A stretch of 20,274 nucleotides of DNA from the NCBI GenBank assembly GCA_049591635.1, contig JBAWFF010000514.1, positions 1-20,274 on the forward strand, read 5' to 3'. The translations under genes and the position numbers were made by a program. Positions 14,328 to 20,274 of this stretch are shown one piece after another. The stretch's first letter is position 1, and each line of letters starts with the position of its first letter. Source of the stretch: DATFDN01 sp049591635. Its GTDB lineage: Bacteria; Pseudomonadota; Alphaproteobacteria; Acetobacterales; Acetobacteraceae. The notes under the pieces are model-generated. The model worked only from the letters and a program-made list of their open reading frames with translations, made no database searches and was not told the origin of the DNA.

Positions 14328-17300
14328 TCAGCCGATCAGGCGCACATTCCCAGCTTCCGCGACAGCCTGGCCGCATTCAAGCATCGGGGCGAGTACCGAA
14401 TCGACACGCTTGCGCAATTCAGTGCCCGTTCTGAGGAAGCCGAACGATCGCGCTACGGCAACCGCGATATCGGGTGCGGCAAGACCTCCGTTGCTATCCA
14501 AGATCTGAACAATCGCAAACTCGATTTCGCTGTCCGCGATCCGGTCAGGTCGCTGCAGCGAAGCAGCCGAGGCGGACCTGTCGCGGATCGTGAGCTTCCA
14601 ATCGGGTGTCGTCGGAGTCCAGAAGTCGCCGTCGTTGCGTACGGCTTGGAGGTCCCTCGCTGCGTACTTCAACGCCGCGCGAACATGGGTCAGGATGCGG
14701 TTCCCCGCCCGATTCTTGCCGGTCAGGCGCGTGACGCGCCTGGCAACCTCATCCTCGTGAATCGGCCCTTCGATGGCGACGATGCGCGCGACGATTGCCG
14801 ACAACTCTGGGATCGGCATCTCGTGCGCCTCGATCGCGGCCCGCACGGCGAAGGAAGCTTCCACGTATGCCGTCACTAGCCGTCGGGAAGTGGGTGGTGC
14901 CGCAGATGCCGGACCTGAACGGGTCTGCTGGGCGGGCTGGATCACCGGCGGCAATGGCTGCGGCGCCGCGGTCTTGGCGCTCTCGATTGCCTGACGCAAT
15001 TTGTCCCTAGCTGATCCGGGGGTGCGGAACCAGTCGGTGCTCCAGATGCGGTGGAAACGCCACCCGAGCCCCTCGAGCACCTCCTGGCGCAGCCGGTCGC
15101 GTTCCCTGGCCCAGCGCGCCGAGTGATACGTCGCGCCGTCGCACTCCACGGCAAGCAGATAGCGCCCCGGATGCGCGGGATCGAGCACGGCGAGGTCGAT
15201 GCGAAACCCCGCTGACCCGACCTGCGGCTCCACCGCGAACCCCATGCCCTTGATGGCGTCCGCGACCGCCTCCTCGAAGGGTGAATCGGCGTCCTGGCCG
15301 GTGGGGGTCGGCTGATCGATGATCCCAGTTTCGGCATAGCGGAGGAATCGTTTGAAGACCCGCGCGCCTCCTTGGGTCACTCGCGCGAGATCGATATCGT
15401 CGGCGGCGAATGACACGAACACGTGGGTCCGCCGACGAGCCCTGGTGAAGAGCACGTTCAGCCGCCGTTCGCCGCCTTCGCTGGAGACTGGGCCGAAGCT
15501 CATGCTGTCCAGCGCGGCGCCGGCGATGCGCGGCCCGTAGCCGATGGAAATGACGATCACGTCGCGCTCGTCGCCCTGGACCGTCTCCAGGTTCTTGACG
15601 AAGAATTCCTCGGCCTCCGGCCGATGCACGAACGCGTCGAGATCGGCGTCGTCACGTCGCGCCGCCTCCAGCAGATCATCGAGCAGCGTCTTCTGGGCGG
15701 CCGAGAAGGTGACGACGCCCAGAGTGAGGTGCGGGCAGGTCCTCGCATGGGTCCGTACCGCTTCGACGACCGCCTCGGCCTCGATCCGGTTCGTCCGGGT
15801 GCCGCCGCGATCATAGGCCCCGGCGACCCGCGTCGCGATCAGACCCTCCGACTCCCGATCGCGCGACGGGCTCGGCGGCATGAAAAGCTTCTGTTGGTAG
15901 AACTCGGCGTTCGACACCTCGATCAGCGATGGATGGCGAGAGCGGTAGTGCCAACGCAGCATCCTCGATGGCATGCCGCGCGCCTCGCAGAGCCCCAGGA
16001 TGCTCTCGATCTCGGTAAGCGGCGCGGCACCGGACAGCGGCGCGTCATCATCGTCGATGTCGTCGTCGGCACTGACGAGGTGATCGAAGAAGCTCGTCGG
16101 CGGAAGTTGCTGCTTGTCGCCAACCACGACGATCTGCCTCGCGCGCGCGATCGCGCCGAGGGCGTCGGCGGGCTTCACCTGGCTTGCCTCGTCGATAATC
16201 AGCAAGTCGAACTCCAGCCGCCCCGGCGGGAGGAACTGGGCGACCGAGAGCGGGCTCATCAGAAAAACCGGCTTGATCCGCTGGATCGTGAGGCCGGCCT
16301 TGTCGAGCAACCGCCGGATCGGCATGTGGCCCTTTTTGCGTGCGACCTCGCCCCGGATAACCGCCATGTCGCCCATCGCGCCGGTTGGCTTGCCCTCCTG
16401 GTAGCGGCCGAGAATCTCGGCCACGGCGCCGGCGCGGCGGCTACGGTCGAGATCGCGGAATTGGCGCGCCAGCTCGCTCCTTTCCGATCCGGCCAGCGTC
16501 GTCAGGCCGGGTCTGGCGGCGACGGCGGTATTCCAGATGGCCTCGGCGCGCGCGTAGCGCAATTCGGCGACGGCGTGCGCGGGATCAGCGGCGAATGTCA
16601 TCAGTCGATCCGCCACTTCCGACAAGCCGGCGGCGCGGACAGACTGATCGGCGCCGTGGAGGCCCACCCACTCGTCGAGGCGCTCGGGCTCGGCCAACCA
16701 GGAACCGGCGCGGTCCGCCAACGCGGCGATGCCGACACCTTCCGGGCGCGCCGCTCCGAAGGCGACCTTGAGGTCCAGCCGCAGCACGCCGATGATCGAG
16801 GTGAATATCTCGATAACTCGGCTGGCGCGGTCACGCAGCGTCTGGCTGATCTCGCGCCAATGTTCGGCGTCTCCCGGCGCCTCCGCGATGCGGCGCTTGC
16901 TGGCACCCTCAGGCACGTGCAGATCGGCGAGCCACCGCGTCGCGTCGCGGAGAAGCGCGAAGTCGGTCCGATCGCCTCGCCATTCATCCTTGAGGATGCT
17001 GGCCGCGTACGTCGCCTCGGCGGCGAGTTCGGCGGCGAGCCGGCGTACTCGAATGAGCGAATCGACAAGCTCGAGCCTCTGGATCGGAGCCTTGGGTAAC
17101 GGCGCTTTCAGGAGGCCGCCCAACTCCCTTGAGGCGCGGCGGTACTCGCCCCGAATCCTGGCAAAGAGCGAAGTGGCTCCGGCGGCGAGCGGCGTACGCA
17201 ATGCCTCGGCGTCCCGTTCCAGCGCCGAGGCGACAAAGCATTCGTCCACCGGTTCGCGGGCGGCGCGGAACGCGAGCCCGATCGTGGCGACGCCAATCAG

Positions 17301-18986
17301 CCGCTCCAGCCGCTCGGTTGTCGTCACCAGATCCCAGAAACCCGCAGGGGCCACCGGCCGGTCGGCGATGCTTTCCGCCATCTCCTCGAGGGCAACGATC
17401 CAGCCTATCGGCTGGTCGGGATCGAAGCCGAACAAGCCCGCCAGTTCCGTCAGCCGCGTGCGAACATCGGTCGTGACCGCGAGCAGTTCGTCGATCTTTT
17501 GGCGCAGCCGCTCTTGATCGGCGGGCTGCAACATCTCCGCCGCGACCCCGCGCCACGGATGTCGATCCATTCGGCCGGCGCGCCGGACGTGCTCTGCCAG
17601 ACTCGTGACCTGCTGGCGGATGCGCTCCCACGCGAGCGGCGGCCATGACGCGCTTGCTGGAAGCGACAGAGCCGGCGCGAGGTGGCCGGCAGACCGCAGG
17701 CGGACCTGCTCGGCGAGGGCCTTGAACGGGGTGATTCCACTGCCCGGCAATTCCGCGTGTAGATCGGCGGATGCGCGGTTCAACCTATCGCGGATGCCGC
17801 GAAGCCTGTCGGCATCCGCCGGATCGGATTGCGGGTGGGCCGGCACGCCGAGCGCCTCCGCGAGGGCACTCACGACCGCCTTCTTGTTCGCCGTTTTGCT
17901 GTGCAGCTCCAGGCAGATGGTTCCAAGACCCGCCTTCACGAGACGATCGCGCACGACATTCAGCGCCGCCATCTTCTCGGCCACGAACAGCACCGTCTTG
18001 CCGTCGCGCACCGCCGCGCCGATCATGTTGCCGATCGTCTGGGACTTGCCGGTTCCTGGTGGGCCCTGCACGACCAAATCATGGGTCTTCCTGACATTCT
18101 CGATCACCAGCGCCTGTGACGCATCCGCGTCTAGGACGTAGGGAAGCCGGGCGGTATCGACGATCTCGTCTGGGTTCGCGTCGTCCGCGATCAGGCCGTC
18201 ATCGCCCGCGAAACCCGAGACGAGCAGGCCGTCGAGTTGGGAGTCGGACAGAAGGATTTCGTCCGGCCAATTTGTCGGGTCGAGGTCACGAACCATGAGA
18301 TGCTTGGAGAACGAGAAAAAGCCGAGAATCATCCCGTGCACGTCGATTGCCCACTTTTCCTGGCTGGCGATCGCGGTCCGAACTCGGTCGAAATAGCCGG
18401 ACGGGTACCATTCATCGTGATCTTCGATGTCAGGCAGGACGACGCCGTGTTCCTTGAGCATCTCCCGTAGGCATGCGTTGGTGTCGATATCGTCGTCGCG
18501 CACCGACAAGCGGAAAATCGAGCGGGCATCGTCACGGCGCAGTGCCACCGGCACCAGTATCAGCGGCGCCTCTCGCGGCACGTCTGAGTTGCGATCCTCA
18601 AACCACCGCAGGAAGCCGATCGCAAGATAGAGGATATCGACGCCCTGTTCTTCCAGCGCGGTCCTGGCGTCGCGTTGCAGGCCGAGCAATCGCCGCTGAA
18701 GAACCTCCGAGGAAAGGCGCGTCGCGAGCCTACTCTCCTGGCCCGCGCTGGGCGTACCATCTCCAGCGGCACCGAACGACGCCTGCCGGCTGTCGCGAAC
18801 CAGAACATGGAAGACCGCGTCGGCATCTCCCAAGACATCGACCGATTTCGATTTGGCGGCGCCTCGAGGCGTGTGGATGAGCCGATTCCGGCTGCCAGTA
18901 TCCAGGAGCGCCTTGCGGGCACGCTCCAATTCGCTACGGAGGGCTGCTTGGAACCGCGACGTTGCAGGGAGGATACGCTGATCCAC
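14328..18986 (-). CDS. DUF4011-helicase-Vsr-DUF3320 protein (Hhe-like defence)
   Basis: This 1552-residue protein combines a DUF4011 N-terminus (about 15-290; LERARKALLDTGSRNRLIH), an SF1/UPF1-like helicase split by a long helical insert, a Vsr-like nuclease and DUF3320. Helicase motifs: Walker A QGPPGTGKS (307-315), DEAS (932-935), GDKQQLPPT (956-964), RWHYRSRHPSLI (1011-1022), TVQGDERDVI (1135-1144) and NVLFTRARRR (1177-1186). About 600 residues separate Walker A from DEAS. The nuclease (about 1232-1335) shows FEEAV, GFRIDLAV (Asp1264) and AVECDGATYHSARW (Glu1281, Asp1283). DUF3320 lies near 1388-1445 (IVAIEGPIHEDEVARR). All motifs look intact. From memory this order matches Hhe, a single-gene antiphage system, so it should unwind and cut foreign DNA. 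An acidic run (974-981) marks the helicase core. The start is GTG with no Shine-Dalgarno; the upstream DNA is AT-rich. Confidence 0.88.
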   Translation of the reverse strand: MDQRILPATSRFQAALRSELERARKALLDTGSRNRLIHTPRGAAKSKSVDVLGDADAVFHVLVRDSRQASFGAAGDGTPSAGQESRLATRLSSEVLQRRLLGLQRDARTALEEQGVDILYLAIGFLRWFEDRNSDVPREAPLILVPVALRRDDARSIFRLSVRDDDIDTNACLREMLKEHGVVLPDIEDHDEWYPSGYFDRVRTAIASQEKWAIDVHGMILGFFSFSKHLMVRDLDPTNWPDEILLSDSQLDGLLVSGFAGDDGLIADDANPDEIVDTARLPYVLDADASQALVIENVRKTHDLVVQGPPGTGKSQTIGNMIGAAVRDGKTVLFVAEKMAALNVVRDRLVKAGLGTICLELHSKTANKKAVVSALAEALGVPAHPQSDPADADRLRGIRDRLNRASADLHAELPGSGITPFKALAEQVRLRSAGHLAPALSLPASASWPPLAWERIRQQVTSLAEHVRRAGRMDRHPWRGVAAEMLQPADQERLRQKIDELLAVTTDVRTRLTELAGLFGFDPDQPIGWIVALEEMAESIADRPVAPAGFWDLVTTTERLERLIGVATIGLAFRAAREPVDECFVASALERDAEALRTPLAAGATSLFARIRGEYRRASRELGGLLKAPLPKAPIQRLELVDSLIRVRRLAAELAAEATYAASILKDEWRGDRTDFALLRDATRWLADLHVPEGASKRRIAEAPGDAEHWREISQTLRDRASRVIEIFTSIIGVLRLDLKVAFGAARPEGVGIAALADRAGSWLAEPERLDEWVGLHGADQSVRAAGLSEVADRLMTFAADPAHAVAELRYARAEAIWNTAVAARPGLTTLAGSERSELARQFRDLDRSRRAGAVAEILGRYQEGKPTGAMGDMAVIRGEVARKKGHMPIRRLLDKAGLTIQRIKPVFLMSPLSVAQFLPPGRLEFDLLIIDEASQVKPADALGAIARARQIVVVGDKQQLPPTSFFDHLVSADDDIDDDDAPLSGAAPLTEIESILGLCEARGMPSRMLRWHYRSRHPSLIEVSNAEFYQQKLFMPPSPSRDRESEGLIATRVAGAYDRGGTRTNRIEAEAVVEAVRTHARTCPHLTLGVVTFSAAQKTLLDDLLEAARRDDADLDAFVHRPEAEEFFVKNLETVQGDERDVIVISIGYGPRIAGAALDSMSFGPVSSEGGERRLNVLFTRARRRTHVFVSFAADDIDLARVTQGGARVFKRFLRYAETGIIDQPTPTGQDADSPFEEAVADAIKGMGFAVEPQVGSAGFRIDLAVLDPAHPGRYLLAVECDGATYHSARWARERDRLRQEVLEGLGWRFHRIWSTDWFRTPGSARDKLRQAIESAKTAAPQPLPPVIQPAQQTRSGPASAAPPTSRRLVTAYVEASFAVRAAIEAHEMPIPELSAIVARIVAIEGPIHEDEVARRVTRLTGKNRAGNRILTHVRAALKYAARDLQAVRNDGDFWTPTTPDWKLTIRDRSASAASLQRPDRIADSEIEFAIVQILDSNGGLAAPDIAVAVARSFGFLRTGTELRKRVDSVLAPMLECGQAVAEAGNVRLIG

Positions 18987-19012
18987 AATAAGGAGAATAA
19001 TGTGACCCGATC

Positions 19013-19041
19013 ATTATCCATGACCGGTGCGCCTTTGAAAA
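19013..19041 (-). promoter_or_regulatory. Candidate sigma70 promoter of the helicase gene
   Basis: On the minus strand, TTTTCA (19036-19041) and GATAAT (19013-19018) are 17 bases apart, matching 4 of 6 and 5 of 6 consensus bases. Transcription would begin near 19005, giving a leader of about 20 bases before GTG 18986. The 18987-19085 stretch is clearly richer in A and T than the rest of the window. This is a pattern match only. Confidence 0.35.
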
Positions 19042-19087
19042 GACAATTCGTATATGACTTTTGTTCTTTCGGCTCATAAAGAGCGGA

Positions 19088-20274
19088 TCACGCGTCCACC
19101 CAATCTGCTGCTCCCAACATCGCCCGCCCGCGAATGAGATCCGACGCCCGCTCCGCGATCATCATCGTGGACGCGTACGTATTCGCCGACGGCATCGTCG
19201 GCATGATCGAGGCGTCGACCACCCGCAGCCCTTCCATCCCGTGTACCAGCAGCCGATCATCCACCACCGCCTTCGGATCGCTCGCCGGCCCCATTCGCGC
19301 GGTACCGATCAGGTGGTACGAGGTGGAGCCGTATTGGCGCGCGAAGCCCATCAGTTCGTCATCGGTCTGCGCCCGGTCTCCCGGCAGTGTTTCATGGTCG
19401 AAATACGCCGCCAGCGGAGGCGTGCGCAGCAGCCTCCGCGCGAGCTTCATGCCAGCGAGCAACACCCGCCGGTCCATCGGGTCGGCGAGGTAGTTGGGCT
19501 GGATCGCCGGATCCTCGAACGGATCGGCGGAACGGGCACGGACGTAGCCCGTGCTCTCCGGCCGGTGCTGCCAGACGCCGCAAGTCATGCCCGGATACTC
19601 ATCGAGCAGGCCGACGAAGCCTTCCTTGTAGCTCGCCGGGCTGAACACGCCTTGCAGGTCGGCGAAATCGAGGCTGTCGTCGGACTTCCAGAACCAATGG
19701 ATCAGCGATGGGCTGAGTGCCAGGATCGAGGGCCGGCCCAATGCCCAGCGGGCGATCTGACCGACAAGCCCCATCCCGCGCGACAGCTCGTTCATCGTCG
19801 TGATGTTGCGCACCCGTGCAACGAAGCGCACCGAGTAATGGTCGCGGAAGTTCTCTCCGACCCCGCGCAGCTCATGCACCATCGGGATGCCGAGCGCGCC
19901 CAGTAGCTCGGACGGACCGACGCCGGAGATTTGCAGAAGCTTCGCCGTGTTCGCGGTGCCTGACGAGACGATCACCTCGCGTCGCGCGCGTACCTCGTGC
20001 GTCTGTGTCCTATCGCGGTCGTTCACGTAGCGCACGCCGACCGCGCGTTTGCCATCGAACAGGATGGCAGCGGCGCGCGCATTCGTCCGCACGTCGAGCC
20101 CACGCGCCCGCGCGGGATGGAGGAACACGCGGGCCGCGCTCTGGCGGTAGCCCTTATGGATCGCGCGCTGAAAGTAGCCCACGCCCTCCTGGCTTTGCGC
20201 GTTGTAGTCGAGGCAGCGCGGAATCCCCATGCCCTCGGCGCCGTCGATGAAGGCCTCGCAGATCGGGTGGATCC
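19088..20274 (-). CDS. GMC-family oxidoreductase, C-terminal part (choline dehydrogenase-like)
   Basis: The frame is open to the right edge, so only the C-terminal 395 or so codons are visible; the N-terminal FAD-binding GxGxxG region lies outside. The visible part fits flavin-dependent GMC alcohol dehydrogenases (choline or alcohol dehydrogenase-like): HPICEAFIDGAEG then QEGVGYFQ near the edge, SAARVFLHPAR, the FAD strand VSSGTANTAKLLQISGVGP (second GMC signature), and the C-terminal catalytic block YHLIGTARMG with its histidine and PSANTYASTMMIAERASD with the partner asparagine. Typical members read YHPVGTCRMG, so LIGTA is a mild variation. It ends with GAADWVDA and TGA at 19088, 101 bases before the helicase start. 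Substrate is not decidable. An internal ATG at 20230 is not the true start. Confidence 0.92.
   Translation of the reverse strand, partial: IHPICEAFIDGAEGMGIPRCLDYNAQSQEGVGYFQRAIHKGYRQSAARVFLHPARARGLDVRTNARAAAILFDGKRAVGVRYVNDRDRTQTHEVRARREVIVSSGTANTAKLLQISGVGPSELLGALGIPMVHELRGVGENFRDHYSVRFVARVRNITTMNELSRGMGLVGQIARWALGRPSILALSPSLIHWFWKSDDSLDFADLQGVFSPASYKEGFVGLLDEYPGMTCGVWQHRPESTGYVRARSADPFEDPAIQPNYLADPMDRRVLLAGMKLARRLLRTPPLAAYFDHETLPGDRAQTDDELMGFARQYGSTSYHLIGTARMGPASDPKAVVDDRLLVHGMEGLRVVDASIMPTMPSANTYASTMMIAERASDLIRGRAMLGAADWVDA

Noticed and set aside
15423..17099. Plus-strand 558-codon frame inside the helicase gene
   Set aside because: Antisense to intact helicase and insert coding; no domain, and third-position bias favours the minus strand.
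1..20274. CRISPR arrays, tRNA or rRNA genes
   Set aside because: No regularly spaced long repeats beyond the single pair at 78-120, and no tRNA or rRNA signature was seen by eye; a tRNAscan or Infernal run would settle this.

Overview
The window is high-GC DNA packed with genes and reads like an alphaproteobacterial chromosome, perhaps Rhodospirillales or Acetobacteraceae. The pointers are a proton-translocating transhydrogenase split into three subunits (PntAA, PntAB, PntB, as in Rhodospirillum), strong GC third-position bias that opens long antisense reading frames, and the mix of CoxE-like VWA, MoxR ATPase, sulfotransferase and GMC oxidoreductase genes. The taxonomy is inference; no rRNA or other marker is present.

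Layout from left to right. Positions 1-464 hold no convincing gene, but carry two imperfect 18-base direct repeats (78-120) that look like an insertion-sequence end. Positions 465-2336 are an accessory patch: a phage-type DNA methyltransferase on the plus strand faces a small minus-strand cluster made of a tiny ORF, a hypothetical protein and a protein with an Mrr-like winged-helix C-terminus. The last two are joined by an ATGA overlap, and the methyltransferase and the winged-helix gene overlap tail to tail. From 2450 to 8042, all on the minus strand, come a class V aminotransferase-fold PLP enzyme, the pntAA-pntAB-pntB operon and a PAPS-type sulfotransferase that starts with TTG. A single plus-strand gene (8233-8868) encodes an exported MlaC/Ttg2D-type lipid-binding protein and ends two bases from the stop of the next, convergent gene.

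Positions 8871-13329 are a tight minus-strand run, read from right to left: MoxR-type AAA ATPase, CoxE-like VWA protein, dimeric alpha/beta-barrel protein, SDR oxidoreductase, methylmalonyl-CoA epimerase-like VOC protein and a two-domain rhodanese sulfurtransferase. Gaps are 11-15 bases, or a one-base overlap, so it is probably one operon. Upstream of it lies a class I SAM methyltransferase (13404-14231).

The standout is a 1552-residue protein at 14328-18986: DUF4011, a split SF1/UPF1-like helicase, a Vsr-like nuclease domain and DUF3320. This matches the architecture known as the single-gene Hhe antiphage system. It starts with GTG behind an AT-rich promoter-like stretch. The window ends inside a GMC-family oxidoreductase (19088 to the right edge) whose N-terminal FAD-binding part lies outside.

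The core genes cover NADPH supply (Pnt), acyl-CoA, propionate and sulfur metabolism, and envelope lipid transport. The two accessory regions (about 1-2336 and 14328-19087) carry the DNA-targeting genes and are the best places to look for defence functions.
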